Below are positions 21,885 through 34,984 of a DNA stretch of 64,000 nt, piece after piece. A model generated the notes under the pieces. It searched no databases, had not been told where the DNA came from, and worked only from the letters and a program-made list of their open reading frames with translations. The translations under genes were made by a program, and so were the position numbers. Numbering within the stretch: the first letter of the stretch is position 1; each line of letters starts with the position of its first letter. The stretch comes from Protopterus annectens. Taxonomy: Eukaryota > Chordata > Ceratodontiformes > Protopteridae. The stretch is taken from NCBI RefSeq assembly GCF_019279795.1, contig NC_056730.1, positions 609,021,198-609,085,197 on the forward strand, given 5' to 3'.

Positions 21885-22690
21885 GCCATGGACTCAAGCT
21901 CAGTGTTGAAACTGCATTGGCATCCCTTCTGGCAAAAACTCTGTACCCATGAACTACCACATAGGTGGTAGTGTACCTAACACCGAAAGTGTGATAAGAA
22001 ACCATGGGACACAGGTGGACAGTAGTCTCCCCTGTGATAATCACAGTGCCACACTAGTCATGTAATCTGTCTATGTGGCACACCTCATCACATAAGGTGT
22101 GTCATCCAGGGAAATATAGGTCAGTGTTCCCCTCTACTCATCACTCATAAAACCCATTATAGAGTACAATGCCCCATTTGGTATGTACCTCACAAGACAT
22201 CTGCAGCAACTGGAAAGGCCACAGACATACCACACAAAGAGAAGAGTAATACCAGCCTCAAACAGATGCCCTATGTAGACCGTCCCACAAAACCACAGCT
22301 AGACTGTGTCACATACCACCTACCCAGAGGTTACTCTGCCTAACATACAAAGCTATGTCAAACCCAGAGCTGTTGGACATGCTCCATGTAAACAGATCGC
22401 AATCCCTATGAGCTACATGCTCTAGGGACCTAACCTTGTCACCTCAATAAACAGAACATGCTGGAGGGATAGATGCCTATCTCAGAGACATCCCATACTC
22501 TGGAACAAACCACCTATCAATAGCATGACGACTGCATGGGAGATAGGAAATACACCCTGGGAATCACCTCTGTGGCTCTGCTTGACAGGGGCATGTGAAA
22601 TTAAATTACATGTGTGTCAAAGGCCAGGGTAGCATATGGCAAGGCTTCTATAGGCCCTAGGGCCAATAGCCTATTACCTACCTATGAACC
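21885..22690 (+). mobile_element. CR1 3' fragment
   Basis: Matches the RT C-terminal and 3'-end part of the other CR1s. Landmarks are ACTCTGTACCCATGAACTA, GAGTACAATGCCCCATTTGG, CTGCAGCAACTGGAAAGGCC, ACATACAAAGCTATGTCAAA, and the terminal CCTATTACCTACCTATGAACC at about 22670. It is 5'-truncated, as most CR1 copies are, and full of stops. Confidence 0.85.
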
Positions 22691-23742
22691 AATACACACC
22701 CACATGTACTTGTTGCAATAATGGCTATGTGAGGTTGACTGAGTGTGATGGTGAATTTGTTGGTGAATGTGTCAAAGTTCTGTATATGTGTGATAGCTTA
22801 GTGGGAAACTGTTTCTGTCATGGTATTTTGTGTCCTAGCTCTGATCCCAGCAAAAGATGTGTATGCTATTGCTAGGCAGAAAAAGCTGTACGGCATACGG
22901 TCTGAAGTAGTCCCTTGGTGTTGACTGGGGTGTGCCATTGTAGGCTAAAGCAGTACATGTATGCTTATTGATTGGTACTGCTGGTGAATCCAAATCCTGT
23001 ATGAACTGTGGTACTACCTGAAGCTGTAGGCCTAAACAACACAGTATGGTGTATGTCCACATTGCTTGTAGCCACTGTTTTGTGTGTTACCTGTAGTCCT
23101 CACAGATTACATACCTCAGGCATAAGGTTTTGTAAGTACTGACACACAGTACTGTATGGTACACAGGTAAAGCTCATCTGGGTTGCCATACATTTGTGTC
23201 TTGTATGTATGTCTGATGTGTGTGTGGGTATGCCTGTAACATGCCCTCAGCCATATGTGTGTCACAGGATATAAGTGCATATCTAGCAACATGTATAGTT
23301 TAGTACAGCAGTATGCCACCTATATTAATGAACATGCACATATGTTAGGCAGGGGTTTGCCATCAACAACTAGTGTGGTATACTGGTAATACTGTAACTG
23401 GACTTTACAATCATTGCAATGGATGACATATTTCTTTATGTATTAGCTTGATATATACCTCCTGTGTCTAGGTGGTGCATTGTGTCACATACAGTGTGCC
23501 ATGTACTATTGTATAGTCTTACATACTGGTTTCTCTTTGTTGCTGTGCAGAACATGATTTGATATATAGAGCATGAAAGGCACTGTCAGGCAGTTATGGG
23601 TTGAGCACTGATATGTGATATTGAAAGTGTGTATCCTCTGACAGCCAACAGGTTGCTATATATGTCAGTTCAGTGATATCTGTACTTTAGATTGTTAAGT
23701 GTGCCACATGACTTGCTCACACATATTGTTTCATTGTCTTCC
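22691..23742. other. Unassigned stretch upstream of the second Myb gene
   Basis: TG/CA-rich, no element recognised. It may be the promoter and 5' part of the element carrying the gene at 23750. Confidence 0.3.
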
Positions 23743-23749
23743 AGGGTCA

Positions 23750-24066
23750 TGGCTTACCATCGCAACCCTACCTATAGCCAAGCAGAGGATGAAGTGATAA
23801 CAACCAGCCTAGTTCAGCAGTACACCCTACTGTTCTCAAGAACCAGCCAGGACCAGCATGAGCGGACTGCACTGTGGCAAGATGCTGTCCATAGGGTAAA
23901 TGACATAGGCATACATAACCGGACCTATGAGCAGGTACGTCATCACTGCAGTGATTTACTTAGACATGTCCGGCAGCATGCATCTGATGTCCATAGACAA
24001 CAGCTTGCCACAGGTGGTGGGGTAGCAATCCACTCCCCCTCATCAGAGTGGAGGAGCTACTCCTGA
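23750..24066 (+). CDS. Harbinger-type Myb_DNA-bind_5-like protein, first coding exon
   Basis: Starts MAYHRNPTYSQAEDEVITTS after an acceptor-like TTCCAG. It keeps the three-helix pattern: the AEDE start, YTLLFSR, ALWQDAVHRVNDIG, and RTYEQVRHHCSDLLRHVRQ. The last segment matches the RTVEEVKxRWxDLKRRVK block of this domain, which is common in Harbinger accessory proteins and binds the element ends. The frame ends at 24064-24066, but donors exist at about 24012 and 24148, so the true exon end is uncertain. A terminal exon lies at 25841-26742. A small 40-bp exon at about 24382-24421 is possible. Confidence 0.65.
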
Positions 24067-24149
24067 GCCTGGTGGTTCCTTGCCAACAACAACAGCAAAC
24101 ATGTATCATCATGGAGGCCGGAGCCACCCAGCGAGTTGACAAGGAGTGT

Positions 24150-25620
24150 GCAGGTAACGTGGCATATCTGTAGACTACTGTTACCTCTATTGGTAGATCA
24201 TGCATATGTGAGATGTGTACTGTGTAGTTAAAAGATGTGGAGCCTGGTGTTGTGCAATACTGATAATTTGTAACAATCTGTAGGCCTGTGACTGTCAACC
24301 GTTGTACTACTGTAAGATTGCAAACATACAGTAGCAATGCCACAGTTGTTGCCACTGACAAACTGTTTCATATCCTTGTAGGTCCCTCTGGTGTGACAGC
24401 AAGGCAACAGACCCATGCTGGTGAGTGTGTTCTACATTTAATATTGCAAATTAAATGGGCATGTCATAGGTGAGGTGTGAGCCATGTACACGTAACACAC
24501 CTACGCATAATGCATGCTGTGCATGTTTGCTGTGAGACTATGTACATCTCAGTAATGTGAGTAGCTGCCTGAAACACATGCAAATACACAGAGCATCCCA
24601 CACAATTGTGGCAACACTGTAGTGGACATTGGATAGGCAGAGTCGATACACATGCACACAACATACACAACTAGAGGCCTATCATGGGGCTGTGTGACAC
24701 TCTTCAACACATAACACATTCATGTTAGGCAATGCTCTCTATTGAGCACCTTACAAACCCATGTAACAACTGGCTGTGAAATGGTGAATGTAGCCATGGT
24801 ACTGCAGTTCACGTACAGCATGCTAGGTGCTGGTCTGGCACACATTAGTAGCCTTGAGTGACCACATGATGCTGCATGATGATGGCTCATGGTACTACAC
24901 CACACCCAGTTACAGTAACCACAGTAGTACACATAGCATTCATTGCTATGCACTTCAATGTTGTGTGTGTGCAAACATATGCATCTATACACAATATGCA
25001 TAGCAATCACCATTTGTACAAAGTGACACATGTATGTCTTGTAATGCTATTGAGTGCATAGGTCACATGACACACATTGGGTATGTATGATGTTTAATGT
25101 TGCAGTTGTGTTGTAGCATGCCATGTCCTGGCTGTCACTGGCATGTCCACAATATGTCCTACACTCACCATAACCACTGTACAATGGCTATGTTGAGCAA
25201 TGGTATTCCATCATGTATACATGCATTGCTCATCCTGTGTGTATACATAGCATGCATGTGCTAAACCTGTGTCCACAATTATCTGCTAAACATACAGACG
25301 CTCTAATCAGAAATGGATATCTATGTGACGCACAGATACACATCCAGCCATTGTATGTATACCTGTGAGTGGTGGTGCACAGGACATTGTAGAGCTTTTA
25401 ATACTTGCACAGCAATGTTGTGTCCATGTACACATTGCATTCCAGGGTGAGGCCAATCACTGAACAACAACACACATGCATCAAAGCCATGTATACTGTT
25501 ATTAGCAAGGGCTGCCTACACTCGCACTGCATGCTGTTGAGCAACACACATCCTGCATGCTGACATGTGTGTGTGATACTGTACCCCACCATCACAAGCT
25601 ATTGAGTATGTTCTGGATTG
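24150..25620. other. Probable intron of the second Myb gene
   Basis: Rich in CATGTG/CACATG words and without a recognised element. It ends in a long GT run before the acceptor at 25840. Confidence 0.35.
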
Positions 25621-25625
25621 CTGGT

Positions 25626-25626
<1 letters not shown>

Positions 25627-25698
<72 letters not shown>
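25627..25698. repeat. (GT)n microsatellite
   Basis: About 36 uninterrupted GT units inside the inferred intron, 140 bases before the splice acceptor. Confidence 0.97.
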
Positions 25699-25699
<1 letters not shown>

Positions 25700-25727
25700 T
25701 GCTTTAGAGAGGAGTGTATTTGTTTGT

Positions 25728-25790
25728 ATGTGTGCATGTGTGCATGTGTGCATGTGTTCATTTGTTCATGTGTGCATGTGTGCATGTGTT
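25728..25790. repeat. (GTGTGCAT)n minisatellite
   Basis: About eight copies of an 8-bp unit with two GTTCATTT-type variants. Confidence 0.85.
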
Positions 25791-25840
25791 CCGACATCAT
25801 GTACAGGTTGTAAAGTGTGTTTCCTGTCTTCCTCTCACAG

Positions 25841-26742
25841 GTGCTGAGGTTGGGCTGGTTCACTGCAGCAGGGAACCTGATGTCACTGAGCCAAATAATG
25901 ATAATGGGGATAGGTGTGTTGAGGCACAGGCATGTTTGCCAGGGTCTGTCATTGGGCCACCAATCGACTGTACACAAGTGTCCACCCCATCCATGGGCAC
26001 AGTCATACTGCCGATACATCCATCACCAATGCCCTTAGCTGAGGGACAGTGTACAGTTGGCATTGGCCAGAACAGTGTGGTATCTATGGCACATGCTTCC
26101 CGACACAGAAGCCATACCCATGTGTCTGGAATGGTACCACATAGGCAGATGTCCAGGGGTTCTCGTCGGAGCACTGCTGCTCATCATGTCCCTGGCAGAC
26201 GTGCCACAGGTCTTACAACCTCACGCATGTTCCAGGCTGTCAAGGAGGCACAGGCACATATGGAACGGTACACCAGACAGGGACTAAGGGCACAGAGGAC
26301 ACATAACACCACTGTAATTGACAGTATCCATGACCTAGCAGGTGCCATCCGTAATTACACTGAGGTCACTGATAGACGTTGGGGTGAGACATTAGATGTC
26401 CTCTGCAATGTTATGTCCATGTGTCAGGACAGTGCGGGACGGTTGAGACATCGACGTGGATGTATGCCAGCAACATCAGCAGCTGGCAGTTGCCACAGAC
26501 ATCCCTCAAGTCACAGCTGCTCCCATAGTGCCAGTTCCAGCCCCAGCAATGTTGGGGGTAGGCTGTCCATAGACCATCCTAGAAGACCATGTACACATGG
26601 CTCTGGACAGTCCCAGCAGGGACCTGAGTCCAATGTACATCTGTCCACCTCTGAGGATAGTACCCAGTCTGGCTTAGTACCTGATACTGTCAGCAGCACA
26701 CCTGCCAGGCACAGGCATGGTATCCATGGCCAGAGACAGTGA
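25841..26742 (+). CDS. Harbinger-type Myb gene, intact terminal exon (about 300 codons)
   Basis: A perfect acceptor (pyrimidine tract, TCTCACAG) precedes [14 protein letters not shown]. The frame is then open for about 300 codons to TGA at 26740. It holds a Thr/Pro-rich first part, a helical stretch [20 protein letters not shown] and [18 protein letters not shown], and a Ser/His/Gly-rich tail. The helical part is like the C-terminal oligomerisation region of Harbinger Myb proteins. An open frame this long in decayed DNA suggests a fairly recent insertion. The link to the exon at 23750 is inferred from strand, spacing and splice sites. Confidence 0.55.
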
Positions 26743-27729
<987 letters not shown>

Positions 27730-28145
27730 CCTTCAGATACTATACTATGCCAGTAACCAGTGGTATTCACCTGCACCCATTCTTGAGACCACTCCTGTTT
27801 GGCATATAGCTCTCTTAGGTACAAGCAATCACAGTAGGGATATGGATGTCCACGTCTGGAAATGCATACTGTGGCCTATAATGCATTCTCCAGATGACAC
27901 ACACATCCTCCACAAGGGTATCATACAGACAGATATCTGTTGTCAAACTCATGCTGTAAAGCTATAAGCCAACTAAAGCATAGTCATCCACCTTTACAAA
28001 ACATAGTATCCCCACAGTACCACATAGGTAGTAGCCACCAACATGTTGAACAGGTACCAATGTGTACATGCAGCCAAGTGTTATGTCATCTCTCCTTTGG
28101 TAATCACAGTTCCAAAGGTATTTTGAAATCCCTCCGTGGATCACA
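27730..28145 (+). mobile_element. Very old CR1 RT fragment
   Basis: Scattered but ordered matches to CR1: CCAGTAACCAGTGGTATTCAC (GVPQ block region), TTGAGACCACTCCTGTTTGGCAT (LGPLLF), a lost palm, then ACATAGTATCCCCACAGTACC and CACATAGGTAGTAGCC, the latter as in the other copies at the GS(L/I)LNT block. No frame is left. Confidence 0.5.
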
Positions 28146-28599
28146 TAAGCAATAAGGGGTCTGCATGCATATCCACAAAGGTTGTTCTACACCTATAATG
28201 AATAGCCATCATTGACAGACTTTGCTGCATTTGAACAGGTCTGAAATATACCTCAGCCATAATTCCTCACTCACACTATGCAATAGAAACCATAATGAGT
28301 GTGTGTGACACGGATGACCTAGGCCAGGGATCACTGCAGTGGCTGGGCTTGTCACAAGCATACAGGTGTGACCTAAGGTCTGGAAAGTGGCAGCACACAC
28401 TGGCAAATATGACAGATGTGTTCATGGAGAAAGCAGGGTTCCCACCTATGAAATAATTGAGGTCACATGTACGTATATGTATTTGCCACACAGCTACCTG
28501 ACATGTGCAATGCACATACTGTTATCATACAGTAGCAAAAGCAAAGCCCACAACACATTGACCAACAGTGTCACACACATAGAGCACACACACACACGC
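28146..28599. other. Unassigned stretch
   Basis: It may contain further decayed CR1 3' sequence. Nothing definite. Confidence 0.3.
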
Positions 28600-29780
28600 A
28601 CCAAGTGCAGGATTCAAACCCCTCCTTAACTACTGTATGATAATGGAGCCCTACACATTACCATGACGTGCTGCACACATTACTGGAAGTTTTCCTTTCC
28701 ACAGGTATATTTGTAGGATGGTGACATCATCAGACTTGACAAAGATAAGTATATCACTTTTAAGGTGTTTTACTACTCTCCAAAAAGGTTGCTCCTCTTC
28801 AAGGAGGTCACACACAAACAGTTGTCAAGTGCAGGATTCAAACCATTACTTAATGATACTAGAGAAGTCTGCATTAACACAACACGCTATGCACATTACT
28901 AAAGGTTTTTTTTTACACAGGTATATTTGTAGGATGGTGACATCATCAGATTTGACAAAGATAAGTATACCACTTTTAAGGTGCTTTAGTAGTCTCCAAA
29001 ATGGTTGTTCTTCTCCAAGGAGATGACACACACACTTGTCAAGTGCAGGATTTAATCCCTACCTAACTACTTTATGATAGTGGAGGAGTATGCATTAACA
29101 CTACGCGCTATACACATTACTGGAGGGTTATTTTTACACAGGTATATTTGTAGGATGGTGACATCATCAGACTTGACAAAGTTAAGTATACCACTTTTAA
29201 GTTGTTTTAGTAGTCTCCAAAAAGGCTGCTCTTCTCCAAAGAGATGACACACACACTTGTCAACTGCAGGATTCAACCCCTACCTAACTACTTTATGATA
29301 CTGGAGGAGTACGCATTAACACTATGCTCTATACACATTACTGGAGGGTTTCCTTTACACAGGTATATTTGTAGGATGGTGACATCATCAGACTTGACAA
29401 AGTGAAGTATACCACTTTTAAGTTGTTTTAGTAGTCTCCAAAAAGGCTGCTCTGCTCCAAGGAAATCACACACACATATGAAGAACAGGATTCAAACCCC
29501 TACTTAATGATACTGGAGGAGTACACATTAACACAAAGCATTATACACATTACTGGAGGGTTTCCTTTACACAGGTATATTTGTAGGATGGTGGCCTCAT
29601 CAGACTTGACAAAGATGAGTATACCACAAAGGAAGATCACACACAAACAGTTGTCAATTGCAAGATTCAAAATGCTACCTAACTGCTTTATGACACTAGA
29701 AGTGTATGCATTTACACAATGTGCTATACACATTACTGTGAGTTACCCTTTCAACAGGTATATTTGTAGGATGGTGACAT
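28600..29780 (-). repeat. Six-copy tandem array, about 183-221 bp unit, tRNA-like head
   Basis: The word GGTATATTTGTAGGATGGTG recurs at 28704, 28920, 29141, 29362, 29574 and 29757, giving spacings of 216, 221, 221, 212 and 183. On the minus strand each unit has an A-box-like TAGCGCGTAGTGTTAATGC and a B-box-like GGTTTGAATCCTG about 50 bases on. It then has a conserved body that includes GTCTGATGATGTCACCATCC. This looks like a tRNA-derived SINE repeated head to tail. Unit 5 lacks part of the body, including GTTGTTTTAGTAGTCTCCAA. Confidence 0.75.
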
Positions 29781-29805
29781 CATCAGACTAGACAAAGTGG
29801 GTTAC

Positions 29806-31105
29806 TTTAGGTGACATAAGGTGGGCTACATAGAAGGAATTTCTAAACACTTTGGCCATGTGATCATCAAAGGAGAGTTTACCATCTCCCTGGGTCCCCA
29901 GGGCCATAATTACTTTCCCCGTACATACTGGATTACCACCTGTATGGTAATTTGTGTGCACTTTGTTTTATCCAAAGGGGATGACTATGCATTCTTTGGC
30001 ATTCTGCTTGAGGGCATTGTTTTGACATCAGGTATCTGTCTCTGTAAGACCCTTCTGGAGGATGTCTGTGTCAGCTGTAGAGTCGATTATGGACCACAGT
30101 TAGCAGTCATCTGCAAACCTGTTCAGCCATACTCCTCCCATGCTTGCCTGTACCTCTGAACAGTATCTACTGAACAGGTTTTGTCCCAGGACCAAGACCT
30201 GTGGGATGCCATTTGTGACTGGTTTATAGTCGGACAAGGCACCCGCAACTCTGAACATGTGTGTTTGATCTGTGAGACAGTTGCCCACCCATCCTGTGAC
30301 ATAGCTGTTAATGTTCAAGCTGGTAAGCTTGTCCATGATGACAGAGTGGGGAATGGTGTCGAAAGTCCTTAGTGAGGTCCAGGTGGGCTGTGTGGACTAC
30401 TTTCACCTCCATCTATGTCCTTGGTAACTGTTTCAAATGAGTCATCTAGGTTTAGGATGCAGGATCTGCCTTTAACAAAGCCAAGTTGGGTAGAGTCCAG
30501 TGTCTACAGGTCCCCAATGTCTCTGTTTATCCTATAGCAAGGGGGCTTTGGAACTTTCCACTTTGGTCATGGGAAGTGTGCAGTTTGCTTTTGAAAATGT
30601 CTTCACAGTGGTTTTCTTGACTGGGGGGGGAGGTGGATGTCCAGTGTGATCACTTTATGATCTGATATTACCAGCGAGGGGTTTATCTCTGCCGTGGAAC
30701 ACTGGTACCCTATGTTGGTGATGATCAGGTCCAGTATGTTGTCACCTCTAGTGGGCATGGTGACCAGCTATTCCAGGGTGTTTGGGTTTTAAACTCTAGG
30801 AAACATTGGGCGAAGGACATTGTACACAAGTAATTCTCCCACTCAATGTTTGGGTAGTTGTAATCTCCTCATATAATGGTGTTTGATAGGAACTTTATAT
30901 TTTCCACTGTTCTCAGGAATACTGAGTGAGGTTCCTGAGACAATGTAGGTGATCTGTAGCAGGCTACAATCTGATAAGCAGCTTTGCCCAATGTTAGTTG
31001 CACTTGCATGGTCTCCAAGGCCTCATGCTGTGCCACTAACCTGATGGTGTGGGTATCCATAAGGTAAATGGATACACCCCTTCCTTTTGTATTTCACTCG
31101 TGGTT
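29806..31105 (-). mobile_element. CR1 fragment 1 with internal deletion
   Basis: On the minus strand it has the RT palm with an intact FADD (VWLNRFADDC at about 30105), PVTNGIPQVLVLGQNLF, and the FVKGRSCILNLDDSF-like region near 30450. At about 30540 it jumps to the end of the endonuclease (KIDFKSKLHTS region), skipping roughly 0.8 kb relative to the CR1 at 54049. The endonuclease continues to VQLTLGKAAYQIVACYRSPT and MDTHTIRLVAQH at about 31060. The left end abuts the tandem array. Confidence 0.8.
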
Positions 31106-32615
31106 TTGGGTCCAAAGATCCGAGGATTTGTGAGTGTTTTATGTGGAGCATGTCCAACAGCTCTGTGTTTGAGACAGCTTTGTATGTTAGACAGAGATCA
31201 CCTCTGAGTAGGCGATATGCGAGAGAGTACAGCTGGAGCATTTTGAAATGGTCTGTGTATGGCATGTATTTCAGGCCGCTAATGCTCTTTGTGAGGTATT
31301 GCTGCAGGCTTTCCAGTTGTTGTACATGTCTTGTGAGGTACATAGCAAAAGGGGCATTGTACTCCATTATGGATCTAGTGAGTGATGAGTAGAGGGGAAC
31401 AATGTCCTCTTCTATTCTGCATGAGACTCCTTTTGTGATGAGGTGTGCCACATAGAAGGATTTCCTGACTACTGTGGGGATGTGATTATCACAGGTATAT
31501 CCACTGTCCACCTGTGACCCAAGGTCTTTTATCACACTTTCAGTGTTAAGTATACTACCACCTATGTTATAGTTCATGGCTACAGAGTTTTTACCAAAGG
31601 GGATGACAATGCACATTTTGGCATTGAGCTTGAGCCCATGGCTTTGACACCAGCCATCTGTCTCATTGAGGCCCTTTTGTAGGATGTCCACATCTTTAGT
31701 ATTTACAATTATGGCTCCTAGTTTGCAGTCATCTGGAAACTTCATTAGCCACAGACCTTCCATGTTAAAGTTTACTTCAGGGAAGTAGATACAAAACAGG
31801 ACAGGACCCAGGACTAGGCCCTGTGGTACTGCACTAATCACTGATCCAAAGTCATACTTGGAGTCTGCTACTTTCACAGTGTGTGTTCTGTCAGTAAGCC
31901 AGTTGGCAACTCATCTTGTGACATAACAATTTATACTTAGTTTAGTGGGTTTATCTATAATTCCAGAGTATGGGATGGTGTTGAAAGCCATGGCAGGATC
32001 TACATAGGCTGTGTGAAACACCTTACCCTTGTCTATGGTTCTGGTGACTGCTTCAATGTCATCTATCAGGTGTAGGAGACATGATCTGCATTTTACAGAC
32101 CGAACATGGTTGTGGTCCAGAGTTTGGGGATTACCAATGTCTTTTTTTATAAGTTGTATGATGATACATTCTATGGCCTTGCAGAGCAGGCTCATCAGGC
32201 TAATGGGGTGCTAGTTCCTGGGGTTCGTGGTGTCTCCATCCTTGTGTAGTGGGATAACCGTCGCTGTGCACCATTCAGCAGGCACAAAGCCTGAGGTGAG
32301 GCTATGACTGAACATGGTACATTGGTGTGGTGCCTGTTCGTTCTGTAGTTTGTGTAGAACACAGCCTGGAAAGTTATCTGGTCCCATGGATGCTGTGATA
32401 CTGGCTTTGGAGAGTGTTTTTTACCTGTGCAGCCGTGATGACAGCAACTTTGCAGTCTTCCATTATAGAGATGTGCTCTTTCATGGGTGAGAGGGGGGTA
32501 AGGTTAACACTGATCCTATCTGCCAGGATGTTGGCAATATCAGTTGGGTCTGTATATTTAGTGCCATTGAGCTGTAAGTCAGAGCAGATCGGAGTGTTGC
32601 CATGACATGGACCTG
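31105..32615 (-). mobile_element. CR1 fragment 2 (RT)
   Basis: Carries the RT from the linker at 32600 to the C-terminal part at about 31110. A 284-codon open stretch (31023-31877) reads SVISAVPQGLVLGPVLFCIY and LMKFPDDCKLGA, so the second residue of FADD is Pro. It then reads PFGKNSVAMNYNIGGSILNT, MEYNAPFAMYLTRHVQQLE and RLLRGDLCLTYKAVSNTELL. It is joined to fragment 1 at a GGTTTNGGTC-like word and to fragment 3 at a TTGACATAG word. Confidence 0.8.
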
Positions 32616-34145
32616 CCTGTTGGGCAGAGATCTCCTGAATAGACAGTATGTAAAGAAGTACAGATTGAGTTAAATTCAGTCTTGTTGCATGGGGCAACTG
32701 TTTGAGGCCAGTAATCCTCCTGTTGAGGTACTTCATTGGTCTTTCCAGCTGCTGAAGGTGCCTAGTCAGATTCATCGCAGGTGTGTTGTGGTACTCTCTG
32801 ATGGTTCTGATGACTGATGGGTAGAGGGAACCTCCTTTGACCTACATGCAAAGACCTTGGCAGTTTGTGGGAATACATAGCATGATTTTCTGACCACTTT
32901 GTGAATGTGTTTCGGGAAGTACAGATGACTATACACATTTGTCCATAGATCCCTTATTATCACCTCCATATTTAGGGTGTTGGCACTTACGTGGTATTTG
33001 TATGACTGTAGCCTGAGGACATACTTTTGACACCACATCTGTCTGCCTTTTTTAAGGATGTCTCTGTTGTCCCAAACATCGATTATGACAACTTTTTGGC
33101 AGTCATCCACAAACTTTGCTAAACATAGCCCACGTGTGTTTGACTGTATTTCTGAAAAGTATACACCAGACAGGAGGGGTCCCAGGACTGAGCCATGGGG
33201 GACAGCTGTTGTTACCAGCTTGTACAGGAGACCACGATTCTTACCTTGTGTGATCTATCTGTGCCCCAGCTGGCAATCCATCAGATGACTGATTTATTTA
33301 TGCACATGTTGTTGATTATGTGGATACGACATGTGTCTGGGATGTTGGAAAAGGGCTTTTCAAGGTTTATGTGGGACATGTGTAGCTCATTTCATTGATG
33401 TATGTCCTGAGTGACTGCCTTGTAAACAGTCTAGCAGGTTTGGGAACCATGATCTGCCCATGACCAAACCGAAATTGGTAGGGTTGGGTGTTTGTAGGCT
33501 CCCAATAGCTCTGTTTATGAGTTCCATCATGATGGACTCCAATGCCTTGCAGATCAGGCTTAGTAGGCTTATAAGACAATAGTTCCCATGTTCTGTTGTG
33601 CACCAACACTTGTGGAGTGTGTCAAACATTGCTGTAACACATTCAACAGTTTCATATTCTGTACAGAGGGTGAGTCTCAACAGACTGCTCAAGTGCAGGC
33701 TCTGTTTGTTCTGGAGTTCCCTTATGGCACAGCTAGGAAAACAATGCAATCCCATAGATGCCGTGTTTTCAGGTTTGGAAGGAGCTGTTTAACCATTCTA
33801 TATGTGATATCTGTGCTTTCACAATCTCCAGGTATGATGATAGGGCCTTTTATCAGTGAGAGGGTGGTATGTATATATGGGCCTGTCTGACAGAATGTTG
33901 GCAATGCAAGTCATTTACAGTTTGCACTGACTCAGGACATATATGAGTGTACATTGCTCTTTATGACATAGAAGAAGGAAGCGTCATGGTTCTCTATGGA
34001 CTCCTTCACAGATTCTTTTGCCAGAACATGGATTGGATAATATTTGGAGTGCACATTGTTTGTTGATGATACTGATTGCAGGTTTATTGATCTTCTTTGC
34101 TTTTTCACTTCCTGTGAGCAACTTAAGTACTTGTGGTACATAGTT
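32616..34145 (-). mobile_element. CR1 fragment 3 (RT, more decayed)
   Basis: A second pass of the same RT region. It reads TRHLQQLERPMKYLNRRITG (about 32720), palm with stops near 33100, CR1-like GSLQTPNPTNFGLVMGRSWF (about 33470), and ELQNKQSL near 33710. Sequence right of about 33940 is only weakly similar to the EN-RT linker. It is more diverged from the 54-58 kb copy than fragment 2 is. Confidence 0.75.
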
Positions 34146-34294
34146 TGATTAATGACAGGGTTCCAATATATTATATGTGTCTGTTTTCATATAACTGTGT
34201 GCAAAAGGCAGGATTGGTGAATAGTGACAGGTTCCTGGGGTGAAACATGCAACTGCCAGATATGTGTGGCCTACTGCTGTACTCAGACATGGCC

Positions 34295-34440
34295 TAAGTG
34301 TGTGAGCATGCCCAGTATGACCTTTCAGTATGTTGTTGCCTGACATTTGCTTCATTTATTAAGTGTGTGAGCATGCCCAGTATGACCTTTCAGTGTGTTG
34401 CTGAATGAAATGCACTACATTTGTTGAAGTGTGTGAGCAC
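34295..34440. repeat. 66-bp direct repeat, 2.2 copies
   Basis: AAGTGTGTGAGCATGCCCAG starts at 34295 and 34361, and a third, variant start lies at 34427. The period is exactly 66 in both steps. Confidence 0.85.
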
Positions 34441-34984
34441 ACCCGGTATACACATTTATACTATATGTGTGTGGAAAATCAAGTTGTATTTTTACTGCAG
34501 GGCTCACCTTTGTGTCACAACTCAACAGGGATCATGCTGTGCCTGCAGGGCTTCCATGAGACACTTTGCATAGACTTATCAACATTTCTACATACGGGGG
34601 GACAGATATTCTTTGTACATTTCTACCCGGGGGCACACCTGATTGTTACTGTGAGTATACATAGGATGAGGGGTTCACCTGACACTTATACAGATTTGCT
34701 AGGCCTGCACTGCTATGTAAGGTACACCATTTCAGTCTGTACTGTTGCCTATTGTACTGGCTTGAGGCATACTACTGTACTACTGATCTTAGCATCCAAT
34801 GTCACCTATATTAGATTGCGACTTCATAGCCTACCCAACCCACATCACACCACCTGGCCTGCTGTTCTCTGTCTGCATAGGCCTGTGGGGGAGGTTACCC
34901 ATAGGCCTCTTTAGGGTCATGATACAGCATTTATTTGTGTTTGGATTAGTGTACAATTGTCCTGCTGTGTGTGTGCCAATGTAA
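34441..34984. other. Unassigned stretch
   Basis: A 169-codon frame (34405-34914) is open on the plus strand. Its composition, rich in Cys, His and Leu with no motif, gives no reason to call a gene. Confidence 0.3.

Noticed and set aside
28600-29780. Possible CRISPR-like array, from repeated words with variable spacing
   Set aside because: The whole unit, not only a short repeat, is conserved. There are no unique spacers, and the surround is clearly eukaryotic.
34405-34914. 169-codon plus-strand frame
   Set aside because: No motif, odd Cys/His-rich composition and no splice context. It overlaps a tandem repeat at its start.
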